Shown one piece after another: positions 9,403-18,700 of a DNA stretch of 64,000 nt. The stretch is from Candidatus Amulumruptor caecigallinarius (GTDB lineage Bacteria; Bacteroidota; Bacteroidia; Bacteroidales; Muribaculaceae), in NCBI GenBank assembly GCA_944321825.1, contig CALUMU010000003.1, positions 232,299-296,298 on the forward strand, in the 5' to 3' direction. The notes under the pieces are model-generated. The model was not told the DNA's origin, did not search any database, and saw only the letters and a list, made by a program, of their open reading frames with translations. Position 1 is the first letter of the stretch, and each line of letters begins with the position of its first letter. A program made the translations under genes and the position numbers.

Positions 9403-10617
9403 ATGGCAACTGTTAAATTAAGATTCCGTCCTTCATCCGTCCCGGCCAAAGAAGGCTCATTAACCTATCTGGTAATGCAAGGCCATATGACCAAGCAGAT
9501 AAAGACCGGCTGCAAACTGTCCGAGGAGGAGTGGAACGGCGGAGACATCCATGCAGCAACTCCCGACCGAGAGCAGTACATCGACTGGGTGAAATCAGAA
9601 CTTGCTGAACAAGAGAAACGGATACTCTATATTATAAAGGTGTTAGAGCATACTTTCCCTGCTTATACTGCCAACGACGTAATAAAAGCATATACACTGC
9701 CCGAAAGGCAGTATGACACGTTTATCACATTTACCAGAAACGTGATCGCATCATTACATACGGCAGGAAAGGTACGGACTGCCGAAACGTATAAAAACAC
9801 GCTCAATAGCTTCATGCGCTTTCGAAACGGTTGCGACTTCTTTATCGGAGACATGGATTCAGACATCGTAGCGGCCTATGAAACATATATGAAATCGATT
9901 GGATTGAGGAAAAACACCTCGTCGTTCTACATAGGCATTTTACGGGCCATATATAATCGCGCCGTCAGCAAAGGGCTGATTGTCAACACTTACCCTTTCA
10001 AAAATGCGTTCACAGGCATGGATAAGACCGTTAAAAGAGCCATCGATGCTAAATCCATACACCAGATCATAACACTGGATTTAAGGGAAACCCGGCGATA
10101 TGATTTTGCCCGCGACATGTTTTTGTTCTCCTTCTATACACGAGGGATGTCTTTTGTAGATATGGCATATCTTAAAAAGAAGAACCTCAAAAACGGGACG
10201 TTGTCATATAACCGACATAAAAGCGGCCAGCAGCTCCTCATCCGCTGGGAAGACTGCATGCAGCATATCGTTGACAAATATGATATGGCAAACTCGCCAT
10301 ATCTGCTGCCGATAATCACCACAACAGGTATCGACGAACGTAAGCAATACCTATCTAAAATCCATAATGTCAATCGGAACCTGAGAAAAATAGGACAGAT
10401 GATAGGGCTCGGAATACCTTTGACACTTTATGTCGCGCGCCACTCATGGGCAACTATTGCCTACAACAGCAACATTCCTGTTTCAGTCATCAGCGAAGGC
10501 TTAGGCCACGATTCTGAAAAAACGACAAGGATATATCTATCTTCGTTGGATACAGGAGTGATAGATAACGCCAATCGGATGATACTGGAGTCCGTCCAGA
10601 AAGGGATTCAGCATTAA
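9403..10617 (+). CDS. Tyrosine recombinase, probable DNA invertase of the pilus switch
   Basis: About 404 residues from ATG 9403 (MATVKLRFRPSS); an upstream in-frame ATG at 9340 is less likely. The N-terminal arm and SAM-like domain are typical of Bacteroidetes phage_int_SAM recombinases. The catalytic domain shows the first Arg in FYTRGMSFVDMAYL, the beta-hairpin Lys in HKSGQQLL, the box II HxxR-like LYVARHSWATIAY, His in GLGHDSEKTT and the nucleophile Tyr in RIYLSSLD. This family (Tsr/Mpi type) both integrates elements and inverts promoters. The stop codon lies only 13 bases before a perfect 19-bp inverted repeat bounding a promoter-bearing segment, so the likely substrate is that segment. 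Site-specificity is inferred from position only. Confidence 0.92.
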   Translation: MATVKLRFRPSSVPAKEGSLTYLVMQGHMTKQIKTGCKLSEEEWNGGDIHAATPDREQYIDWVKSELAEQEKRILYIIKVLEHTFPAYTANDVIKAYTLPERQYDTFITFTRNVIASLHTAGKVRTAETYKNTLNSFMRFRNGCDFFIGDMDSDIVAAYETYMKSIGLRKNTSSFYIGILRAIYNRAVSKGLIVNTYPFKNAFTGMDKTVKRAIDAKSIHQIITLDLRETRRYDFARDMFLFSFYTRGMSFVDMAYLKKKNLKNGTLSYNRHKSGQQLLIRWEDCMQHIVDKYDMANSPYLLPIITTTGIDERKQYLSKIHNVNRNLRKIGQMIGLGIPLTLYVARHSWATIAYNSNIPVSVISEGLGHDSEKTTRIYLSSLDTGVIDNANRMILESVQKGIQH

Positions 10618-10630
10618 TCTCAATATGTCC

Positions 10631-10649
10631 ATCTCCCACAAGCAGATGT
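10631..10649 (+). repeat. Left 19-bp inverted repeat (IRL) of invertible segment
   Basis: ATCTCCCACAAGCAGATGT is the exact reverse complement of 10805-10823. It begins 13 bases after the recombinase stop. Similarity does not continue usefully beyond the 19 bases on either side. It is the probable crossover/binding site of the adjacent recombinase. Confidence 0.9.
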
Positions 10650-10661
10650 GTTTTTCAGGTG

Positions 10662-10692
10662 CGAAGTTACTCAAAAGTCATCAGATAGCAAT
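10662..10692 (-). promoter_or_regulatory. Candidate leftward promoter inside invertible segment
   Basis: On the minus strand ATTG (10692-10689), a 19-base spacer and TAACTTCG (10669-10662) match the Bacteroidetes TTTG-N19-21-TAnnTTTG promoter with one mismatch in each element. It points to IRL and the 3' end of the recombinase gene in this orientation. After inversion it would drive the pilus genes. Confidence 0.45.
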
Positions 10693-10747
10693 GCTTTTGC
10701 TTAAAAATTAACAGCCATCTTATTGGAAAGGCTCGTCAACTCCGATA

Positions 10748-10780
10748 CTTGACGATGCTGCCATTAATGTAATATGTTTT
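10748..10780 (+). promoter_or_regulatory. Candidate rightward promoter inside invertible segment
   Basis: CTTG (10748-10751), a 21-base spacer and TATGTTTT (10773-10780) match the Bacteroidetes promoter with one mismatch in each element. In the present orientation it points through IRR to the pilus genes, with an expected start near 10787. A 6-bp inverted repeat (CGTCAA at 10734, TTGACG at 10749) overlaps the -33 element. Confidence 0.45.
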
Positions 10781-10804
10781 AAATAAGCGTTTTAACCGTC
10801 GTGT

Positions 10805-10823
10805 ACATCTGCTTGTGGGAGAT
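10805..10823 (-). repeat. Right 19-bp inverted repeat (IRR) of invertible segment
   Basis: ACATCTGCTTGTGGGAGAT is the exact reverse complement of IRL at 10631-10649. It lies 60 bases before the first pilus gene, so any transcript from inside the segment would carry this repeat in its 5' leader. Confidence 0.9.
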
Positions 10824-10883
10824 ATACAAACATCGGTTGAATCTCACACACTAAACAGGCCATAGCAAAGAGACAAAGTAATC

Positions 10884-11435
10884 TTGAAGTATATGAAATC
10901 ACATCTGATTGCTATCGCATTGATAGCAATATTACCAAGTATGGCCAATGTCGCAATGGCACAGGACATAGCTATCAAGACAAACGGTTTATACTGGTTA
11001 GCTACTACCCCTAACATCGGGTTGGAAGTCGCTACGAGTGATAAAATTTCGATTGAGCTTGCCGGAGCATACAACCCGTGGACCTTCAAGAATGATAAAA
11101 AGTTACGTTTCTGGCTGGCCCAACCTGAAGCCAAATACTGGTTCTGCGAAAAGTTTGAAGGTCATTTCATAGGCCTCCATGCCCATGGAGGCCAGTTTTA
11201 TAGCACATTGGCTGGCAAGCGCCGCGACGGTTATCTTGCCGGTGGAGGCATTAGCTACGGTTATGACTGGATACTGTCGCCCCATTTCAATATTGAAGCC
11301 GAAATCGGCCTTGGCTATGCACGCTTGTGGTATAAGGAAAGCGATTGCATCCCCTGCATGAAGTCATACGAGAAGAAACACAAGGATTATGTAGGGCCTA
11401 CCAAACTGGCGTTGTCATTGATATATATATTCTGA
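10884..11435 (+). CDS. DUF3575 protein, pilus locus
   Basis: A 183-residue protein with a cleavable signal peptide (start at 10884, or 10893 MKSHLIA; cleavage likely after VAMA-QD). The mature part is a small beta-rich barrel-like protein (TNGLYWLATTPNIGLEVA, FNIEAEIGLGYARLWY, ending LALSLIYIF with a terminal aromatic typical of outer-membrane barrels). This is the DUF3575 family, regularly the first gene of Bacteroidales fimbrial loci next to DUF3868 genes. It is the first gene after the invertible segment and ends 6 bases before the next start. The biochemical role is unknown; an outer-membrane assembly or anchoring function is inferred. Confidence 0.85.
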   Translation: MKYMKSHLIAIALIAILPSMANVAMAQDIAIKTNGLYWLATTPNIGLEVATSDKISIELAGAYNPWTFKNDKKLRFWLAQPEAKYWFCEKFEGHFIGLHAHGGQFYSTLAGKRRDGYLAGGGISYGYDWILSPHFNIEAEIGLGYARLWYKESDCIPCMKSYEKKHKDYVGPTKLALSLIYIF

Positions 11436-11441
11436 AGTCCG

Positions 11442-13214
11442 ATGAAACATAACATCAAATATATAACCCGGATAATAGCTTCTGCCGGGTTGGTCATAGC
11501 ATACGGATGTACATCGCACAAGTCAGTAACAGTTTCTCCGTCTCCTTGTGTCATTGTCCCGGACTCCGCCAATATGGCTCGGCTTGACGTGCAATTCCAT
11601 GTGCCCGGCAACTACCTTTCAAAGAGGAGCCGGCTCGTCATCACACCTCAGCTGGTCGTAGGCGACTCGGTATTGGACGAATATGTACCGCTTGTCCTTG
11701 ACGCACCTATATATCATAAGAAAAAGCATCGCAAAGAGGTATTGCATGGTTATTCGGACCCTTATGCAGACCAAGCCGTCATAATAGATAAGCCGTCCAG
11801 AGCGATAGAAGTTCCTTATAATGGGTCTGTAGAGATTCCTGAAAGCATCGACAACGCACGGATTGTAGGAGTCATATCCAACGACGGCTGCGGCCAGTGT
11901 TCCGGCATCGACACCATCGGCATAGCCAATATCAGCGTGCCGGTTACATTGATTGATTTGCGTAAAGGATACAATCTGTCATGGATAGAACCGGAATTTA
12001 AAATACGGCCGAAAGTACACCAAGGCAAAGGCGAAGCCCGGCTGCAATTCGTTGTCAATAAGTGGGATATAGCCATGGATTTGGCTGACAACCGGCAAGA
12101 GTTGGACACCATGCTTGAAACCCTTCGCCCGATATTACAGGACTCGCTTGCCACACTTACGAGTCTCAACATAATCGGATCTGCATCGGCAGAAGCAAGC
12201 TACCGATACAATATAATGCTTGCCACCAACCGTGCAAGTTCAGCCAGGAATTGGCTCGTATCGCAGCTCGATCTGCCAAAAGACCTACAGCACCTCATCC
12301 ACACCGGTGCTGCACCCGAAGGCTGGGAGCCGGTGGTACAGGCAATGATTGCTGCCGATGACCCGGACAGTGTCAAGGTGCGCGAACTGATGCTTAAATA
12401 TCCCGGACCTACAGATGACGCAGCAGAGAAACATATCCGCCGTCTCGCTTGCTGGCACCGTATCAAGCAGAATTACCTGGCCAAAGACAGGAAAGTCCTC
12501 TATGATTACACTTGGACCATCAAGAGCTTCACAAATGACTCCGAGCTGCTTGAAATGTACACGAAACGTCCCGATGCGTTCAACGAGGAGGAGATGCTGC
12601 GCGTTTCGACACTTGCCGCCGATGACAGGTCACGTATGCAGGTATATGAAACGATCCTCAAATACTTCCCTGAGTCACATGTGGCTGCCAACAATCTCGC
12701 CATCCTCTATCTTGGTGAAGGACGTACAGACGATGCCCGCCGCGTACTGGAATCTCAAAAAGAACATACACCCGAAATGCTCAACACTCTTGCAGCATGC
12801 TATGCGTATGCCGGCGACTACGGGCACGCGGCAGGTTTGCTGCACGATGTCAAGCTTCCACAGTCCCAATATAACCTCGGCCTGATAAAGGCAAAGCAGC
12901 GCAAGCTTGCAGAAGCGTCCACGCTTCTCTATCCGTATGCCGATGTCAACAGCGCCATCATCGCATTGAGCGTCGACAATGTCGAAGGGGCGAAGCGGAT
13001 TATGGACAGCGTGGACGACACGGATCCCGTTTCGGAATATGTACGCTCGATGATAGCCGCACGGTCAGGCGACGACCAGATGTTTTACAAGCATATAAAA
13101 GGAGCCGTGGCGGATGAGAGGTTGCGCCGTCGCGCTGAAACCGAGGCCGACTTTACGCCTTACAGCAACGAGCAGCAGTTTATCCATATCATAACCAACG
13201 GCCGGGAGGATTGA
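11442..13214 (+). CDS. DUF3868 / OmpA-like / TPR lipoprotein, pilus locus
   Basis: A 590-residue lipoprotein (lipobox near IAYGC, residues 19-23). The N-terminal DUF3868 region (LDVQFHVPGNYLSKRSRLVITP) is followed by an OmpA-like stretch (ASAEASYRYNIMLATNRASSARNWL, about 245-275) resembling the peptidoglycan-binding region of OmpA_C proteins. The last 200 residues are TPR-like helices (HVAANNLAILYLGEGRTDDA, LNTLAACYAYAGDYGHAAGL). This domain order fits an envelope protein that ties the pilus base to the cell wall and recruits partners. It lies tightly between the DUF3575 and Mfa2-like genes in one operon. Family membership is fairly sure; the anchoring role is inference. Confidence 0.85.
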   Translation: MKHNIKYITRIIASAGLVIAYGCTSHKSVTVSPSPCVIVPDSANMARLDVQFHVPGNYLSKRSRLVITPQLVVGDSVLDEYVPLVLDAPIYHKKKHRKEVLHGYSDPYADQAVIIDKPSRAIEVPYNGSVEIPESIDNARIVGVISNDGCGQCSGIDTIGIANISVPVTLIDLRKGYNLSWIEPEFKIRPKVHQGKGEARLQFVVNKWDIAMDLADNRQELDTMLETLRPILQDSLATLTSLNIIGSASAEASYRYNIMLATNRASSARNWLVSQLDLPKDLQHLIHTGAAPEGWEPVVQAMIAADDPDSVKVRELMLKYPGPTDDAAEKHIRRLACWHRIKQNYLAKDRKVLYDYTWTIKSFTNDSELLEMYTKRPDAFNEEEMLRVSTLAADDRSRMQVYETILKYFPESHVAANNLAILYLGEGRTDDARRVLESQKEHTPEMLNTLAACYAYAGDYGHAAGLLHDVKLPQSQYNLGLIKAKQRKLAEASTLLYPYADVNSAIIALSVDNVEGAKRIMDSVDDTDPVSEYVRSMIAARSGDDQMFYKHIKGAVADERLRRRAETEADFTPYSNEQQFIHIITNGRED

Positions 13215-13216
13215 GC

Positions 13217-14125
13217 ATGAAGTTTACAATCAGCGATATAGCATATTTTATACTGATACCTGCCGCAGTATCCACTTCTTGCATCCGTGACGAGATCGAA
13301 GATTGCCCGCCGCTCCAAATCAACATCGCGGTCAAGGATAAAAACTATTTCAATGTCGATAATGTCGAGTTGGAGCAGCGCAGGAGCGACGACCTCGCAT
13401 TCCGCGAGTATGTACCGACACTCCTCTATGTATTGCGCGACCTGGACACGGGTGCTGTAGTCGAAGAGTCTGGACTGTTTGATGTCGATGGCGACAGCAA
13501 GTTACTGACAATCGATCTGTGTCCCTGCATCCCCCACGGCAGATACGTGCTGACCGTATGGGGCGGTATGAGCAGCCATGATGCGATAAGCGATGACGGC
13601 CTGTCGCTCACCCTTAATCCTAACGGGCTGGAAGGTGAAGACATATACATGGCCAATGACACCATCCTTTACGATGCATGGCACAACAACCATACTGTAG
13701 AGATGGAGAGGACCAAAGGGAAACTTATCATCGAAAAGCGATGGGAACGTATGCCCGACGGAATCAACGGTTCCCGGAAAGAAATAAAGGGCATTTATGC
13801 CAATGTGAACAATGCCTTCACATATGCGGGCACTACCGATGTCATGGCGACCCATATTTGGGAACCGTCACAGAGCGTAGTGACCAAGACAGTGCTGTCG
13901 CCCTCACTCGAAGAGAACGGCACTCGGCTGCACCTCGATTTCATCAACGAAGCCGCCCCCTCCACTCCTCTGCTTACCCCAAAAGATGTCAAAATAACCA
14001 TGAAACGCAATGAACTGACCGTCCTGCGCTATGTATGGGATGACGACCGACAGGAATTTTCCATCTACGCCCTGCTTAACAATTCATGGACGATTATCAG
14101 CCAAATGGATATTGAAGAAGAATGA
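13217..14125 (+). CDS. Mfa2/FimB-like fimbrial anchor lipoprotein
   Basis: About 302 residues from ATG 13217, preceded by GGGAGGA six bases upstream; a TTG at 13211 overlapping the previous stop is the alternative. Signal peptide with lipobox ending STSC. The beta-sandwich pattern (INIAVKDKNYF, LLYVLRDLDTG, YVLTVWGGM, ANVNNAFTYAGTTDV) is that of the FimB/Mfa2 family, which anchors type V pili in the outer membrane and limits their length. Unlike the five downstream subunits it lacks an S/T-R-A/T-A site after the lipobox, consistent with an uncleaved anchor. Its C terminus (LNNSWTIISQMDIEEE) resembles that of the next gene. Confidence 0.85.
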   Translation: MKFTISDIAYFILIPAAVSTSCIRDEIEDCPPLQINIAVKDKNYFNVDNVELEQRRSDDLAFREYVPTLLYVLRDLDTGAVVEESGLFDVDGDSKLLTIDLCPCIPHGRYVLTVWGGMSSHDAISDDGLSLTLNPNGLEGEDIYMANDTILYDAWHNNHTVEMERTKGKLIIEKRWERMPDGINGSRKEIKGIYANVNNAFTYAGTTDVMATHIWEPSQSVVTKTVLSPSLEENGTRLHLDFINEAAPSTPLLTPKDVKITMKRNELTVLRYVWDDDRQEFSIYALLNNSWTIISQMDIEEE

Positions 14126-14184
14126 TAAGATAAGGGCTTTATAGTTAACCCCTCAATTTTTTAACAATCAAAATCATTAATCGC

Positions 14185-15363
14185 ATGAAGAAAAATCTTC
14201 TGTTTGCGGCAGCAGCAGGCATGATGCTGTTCTCCGCATGCTCCAATGATGACGATATCATCAATGGTGGCAATGTCAACGACGAAAACGTCTCCGGTGA
14301 GATCACAATAGCGCTCAATGCCGGTGGAAGCGGAGTCGAGTCACGTGCTGCACGCCCGGTGTACAGCTCTGAGGCATACAGTGAAGTAACTGATGTCGAA
14401 CTCAAGCTCTTCAAGAAAAACGGCGGGTCATGGGAAGCGGCGACCGGTGTCACCACCGATCTGGCCGGAGGTTGGACAATCACCGACTGGGCTACACAAA
14501 GCGCAGTTTCGCCCGGCACAACCGACAACAAAACGACCAAGACCGTCAAGCTGAAGAACCTTGAAAAAGGTGCAGAGTACAAGCTTGTAGCCTACGGTTA
14601 CAAGAAAGATCTGACAACATCCCTCAGCTGGGCCGCAGCTACAGCAACCGCAACTCCTGACACCGGCAAAAACGTAGAGGAAATCTTTGCCGGAGAGAAA
14701 GACTTCTCGACCAACAGTGAAGGTAAGATCAGCACAACTCCCGTCCAAGTGGAAATGCGCCGCGAAGTTGCCGGTATACTTGGCTATTTCAAAAACATAC
14801 CCGAAAAAGTAGGTGAAACTACTGTCAAGTCAGTACGTGTCTACGCCTCTTCAAGCAGCGCGGCATACACTATCCCGTCTCTCGAATTGCAAAACCAGAG
14901 CGGTGCTTCCACCGGGACAAAAACAACCGTCCTTGAATTAAACGTACCCGATGACGCAACTGTCAACGAAGGAATCTATCAATGGGAGGGCAAGAACGAA
15001 GAAAACCTCAAGACAGAGGCCAACTCGCTTCTCGGCGGATGCTTCCTTGTACCTTTTGCAAAAGTCGACGGCACAGCCACATTCACAATCGCTCTGTGCG
15101 ACGAAGAAGGCAACGATTTGAAAACATGGACCGGTGTACTTGATGGAACCCAGACCGGTGAAGATGATACAAAAATCTTCAACGTGAACCGCAACTACTT
15201 CTACTCGTTCGGCAAGAAGCTGAAGGCAGACACAACCGGAGGTCCCGAACCCGATCCCGATGAACCCGACGAGCCCATCGACTTGAGCGTCAACAATGAA
15301 ATCACAATCATCCTGAACAACGCATGGGGCGTTATTCACAACATGGGCATTGAAGAAAACTGA
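14185..15363 (+). CDS. Major fimbrillin-like pilin (Mfa1/FimA family)
   Basis: A 392-residue lipoprotein precursor with lipobox LFSAC (Cys19). A hydrophobic strand (EITIALNAGG, about 39-48) precedes ESR-AAR with Arg54. In type V pilins an Arg-specific protease removes this first strand so that the C-terminal strand of a neighbouring subunit can fill the groove. The body matches the fimbrillin fold (VELKLFKK, KVKLKNLEKGAEYKLVAYGY, REVAGILGYFKNIP). A Pro/Asp-rich linker (GGPEPDPDEPDEPIDLS) precedes the last strand NEITIILNNAWGVIH. Position after the anchor gene and a strong hairpin after the stop suggest it is the most abundant subunit. Pilin assignment is good; 'major' is inference. Confidence 0.85.
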   Translation: MKKNLLFAAAAGMMLFSACSNDDDIINGGNVNDENVSGEITIALNAGGSGVESRAARPVYSSEAYSEVTDVELKLFKKNGGSWEAATGVTTDLAGGWTITDWATQSAVSPGTTDNKTTKTVKLKNLEKGAEYKLVAYGYKKDLTTSLSWAAATATATPDTGKNVEEIFAGEKDFSTNSEGKISTTPVQVEMRREVAGILGYFKNIPEKVGETTVKSVRVYASSSSAAYTIPSLELQNQSGASTGTKTTVLELNVPDDATVNEGIYQWEGKNEENLKTEANSLLGGCFLVPFAKVDGTATFTIALCDEEGNDLKTWTGVLDGTQTGEDDTKIFNVNRNYFYSFGKKLKADTTGGPEPDPDEPDEPIDLSVNNEITIILNNAWGVIHNMGIEEN

Positions 15364-15401
15364 TAAATGCCTGACGGACAACCGTCCCTTAAATTCCGAA
15401 A

Positions 15402-15437
15402 AGTACTCCAAAGCGGCACACACTGCTTTGGAGTACT
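15402..15437 (+). terminator. 13-bp perfect stem-loop after the major fimbrillin
   Basis: AGTACTCCAAAGC (15402-15414) and GCTTTGGAGTACT (15425-15437) form a perfect 13-bp stem with a 10-base loop, 39 bases after the fimbrillin stop. No U run follows. It may act as a partial terminator or as a 3' stabiliser giving more pilin mRNA than downstream mRNA. The rest of the 432-base gap (15364-15795) holds no credible gene. Confidence 0.65.
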
Positions 15438-15795
15438 CGCCGGGATTTGCTGCTAACATCAATCTGTCAAAAATACACGACGGATTACAGGTAGCACATC
15501 CGACCAAATGCAACGACATCGCCACTATGACATATTGACTCTGTACGGGTTATAGGCACATAACATTACGCAACGTACAGCAGATACCGCTGTAACAAAC
15601 CGAGGCTATCGACATAAATCGGGCAAGAGACCGATCTGCACGAATCGCTCAACTCAAAGCCGCGCCAACCACGCGACTGCTGCCGGATGCAACTGGCAGC
15701 CACATCTGAGTCTGGTTTGGTGTTTTGTGGAGACGCACAAATATGCCATAACAAGAGGCTCCACCAACAAAGAATCTAATTTGACAACAATATAT

Positions 15796-18700
15796 ATGAA
15801 CAGAGCTTTCATACCGGCCATGTTTGCTGCCGCCATTCTCAGCTCTTGCACTGATGACGGACTCGATTACGGTCCATCCCCAGAGCATGTCCAAAGCAGG
15901 GCAGCAATCGAAGTGACAGTACCCGGAGGTCTGATACAGCAAGCCGACGGAACCTGGATGAGCGACAACTGCCGCGTACCTATCGTCGGACCAGGGCGTG
16001 TGATTAATGAAATCAACTCTTCTACCGTCAACGTCATCGGTGTCAGCAATGGCTCTCTGGACAATATCGTCGACACCGATATAACCAACTCATGCAATAT
16101 TCCCGCCGCCATCAGCGCAGGTGTCGCCTACACTCCCATCGTTGCGGTCAAGGACATCTACCATGTATATGCCGCCGGGCAGAAGGTGGGCTTCGTATAT
16201 AAGGACACCGATGTCGGCGGAGCAAAACTGCTCGACCTCAGCCTTCTTAAAGGTCTGACTCTGGAAACATACCTTAAGGGACAAAAACAGGAATCCGCAT
16301 ATACTGCCGACGAAACGACTACACTCAAATTAGACCTACTGTCGTTCAATGTAGGCGATGCCGTAGCCGACCGTGTGCTGTCATTCGATGCCAGCAAACC
16401 GTTCGATGAGGTGCGTTTGAGCTTCACCGGAGTAAGCGCCACAGTCGCGACCAACATCGCTTTGGCTGTGAAGTACGCTTTTGTCGGCGAAAACCCCGAA
16501 ATCCGTGCCACATCCGAACCACAGTTCAGCAGTTTTTGGACCGGAGGGACTCCAGAAATAAGCAGCCACAACATCATATTAGCAGACAATATGGTTGATG
16601 CCAACTTGGATAATTCGGCACCTTTCACCTCTCAATTTGGTGTCAGATCTTATGCCAGAATCAACCTGAAGCGCACAATACCCGTCGGGACGGAAATCGG
16701 ATTCTACTACAGCACTGAGAAAGTTCTTGGCATTGACCTGTTCGGGCAAGCAGCTCCAACACTGACATCATACGATGCCAGCAACAATGATGTCGAGGAA
16801 TCCACTCCCCCATCATCCCTGCTGAGTCTCAGCCTGCTCGGCTTTTCAGGACAGACCCTGACCAATATGGTGACAACTGAGGAATGTTCGCAGATAGAGT
16901 TCAAGCATCCTGCAAGTCTTGCGAATTTTGGTGGCATGAAGGTTTACTACGCCTATATACGCGAGGGCGTGGATCTCGACCCTGCCAACTATTTCACATT
17001 CGGTGACGATGTCACCTACAACTATTCATACCGTCTGCCTACAGTGACACAAGGCAATGTGATTTATACGGTTTTGTCGGGGCCTTATGGCTCTTCCCCA
17101 TCGGTGCAAAACGGCAACATCCTCACCGGCATGAGCCGTGACGGTGCCTACCGTGTGCAAGCATTCTACACCGCCCCTGACGGTCGTCAGGTCAGCCACA
17201 CGGCTACAATACAACACAAGTCGGCCGACACCAATGCCGGATGCAACAAATATATCACAGCCGCATCACACGGCGCATATGCCACGGAAGCCCTCGGATG
17301 GGGCGGATGCCTGCTTTGCCTGTTCAATGGCAGCAATAACATGAACAATGTGGTGGACCAAGACCCCGGCAATTACGCGACTACACACCAGCTGGCATCA
17401 GTGCTGGAATGGAATCCTGTGGTAGCGTTCAAGATGAATACACCGGTCACCGCATCCGGGAAAATCCGTACCGGGTTTGTGGTTCAGGCGAATACGATGC
17501 TGCTTGATCTCAGCGCGTTGAGCTTTTTCAAAATAAGACTTTACGACGGCACTACCCTTGTCAACGATGATGTGACTACCGACAATGCCAGTGTGCATCT
17601 AAGTCTGATAGGCTCATCCAACGACAAAGTGCGTCTCAGTGTCGAAACAGACAAGCCGTTTGACCGAATCGAGCTGTGGCGCAAAGGAGTGGCAGACGTG
17701 CTCACATCCATGCGCATATACAGCATCTTCTATGAAGACTCGTCATGCGACGAATCTTCAGGCATGGGCGGATGCATGGAGCTGATGACCAATATGAAAG
17801 ATGACTTGCAAATCGATTACAACAATACTCTCATAGGAGCAGGACTCATCTCCGTCGGAAACGTATTCACAAATCTGGACTATCTTCTTGACGGAAATAT
17901 AGAGACCGGAGCGCTGCTCAATGACGGAGTCTCGTTAGGAGGCTCGACCATAGCCCTGAAATTCCGCAAACAGCAAGCCCACCAACCTGTCGGGCTGGTG
18001 TTTGGCGGCATGGGCGACCTGCTTTCAGTGAACCTGTCACAAGTCGGCGAACTGAAAGTTTATAATGGCGACAGCAGAGTGGCAAGCACTGCGGATTTCG
18101 ATATTCTTGGAGCAAGCCTCATATCGCATGGCGGCTATACTTATATAGAAGTCACTCCCGAGCAAGAGTTCGACCGCATAGAGTTCACTGTCGGTGGATT
18201 GCAGCTGCTCAACACATCAAAGATATGCGGCGTATTTATCCGTCCCGACTCTGACGGTGACGGCATACCTGACTGCGCAGATACGGATGATGACAGTGAG
18301 GAAATAACAATAGAGGACACGACATACCATACATGTTACGGCAATGCCCTAAATATCCCCGTCAGCGGCACTCCAGCCATCTCCGATATAAGCATATGGT
18401 GCTACAATCAGGCGACAAACGGCCATATAACTTGCCAGGCCAGCATCTCAGGCGGGCAGATCATGATTCCGGCAAGGTCCATCCCTGTCGGGCGCTATCT
18501 GCTATACATATATTCCTCTGACGGAAACCAGCTCCTGGCTTACGATGTCGATGCCATAATCCACCCGCAGGAGACTACATGGAAGACCGATGCAACTTCT
18601 ACAGCATGGAACGACTGGGACAACTGGACCGAGGGCAGCCCATGGTCATGTACAGATGTCATCATCCCTGCAAATGCCAGACAATATCCCGAACTTGCCG

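Larger units (their letters stand above)
10631..10823. other. Probable invertible promoter segment (193 bp)
   Basis: A 155-bp AT-rich core is bounded by perfect 19-bp inverted repeats, lies directly after a tyrosine recombinase gene, and is directly upstream of an eight-gene pilus locus on the same strand. The core holds no coding sequence but contains two opposed promoter-like sequences. This is the architecture of phase-variable promoters in Bacteroidales. Inversion would swap which promoter faces the pilus genes. The sequence gives one orientation only, and I cannot tell whether it is ON or OFF. Confidence 0.82.

Noticed and set aside
15350..15726. Short open frames between the major pilin and the adhesin
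   Set aside because: They overlap a perfect hairpin or each other and have no signal peptide or family pattern.
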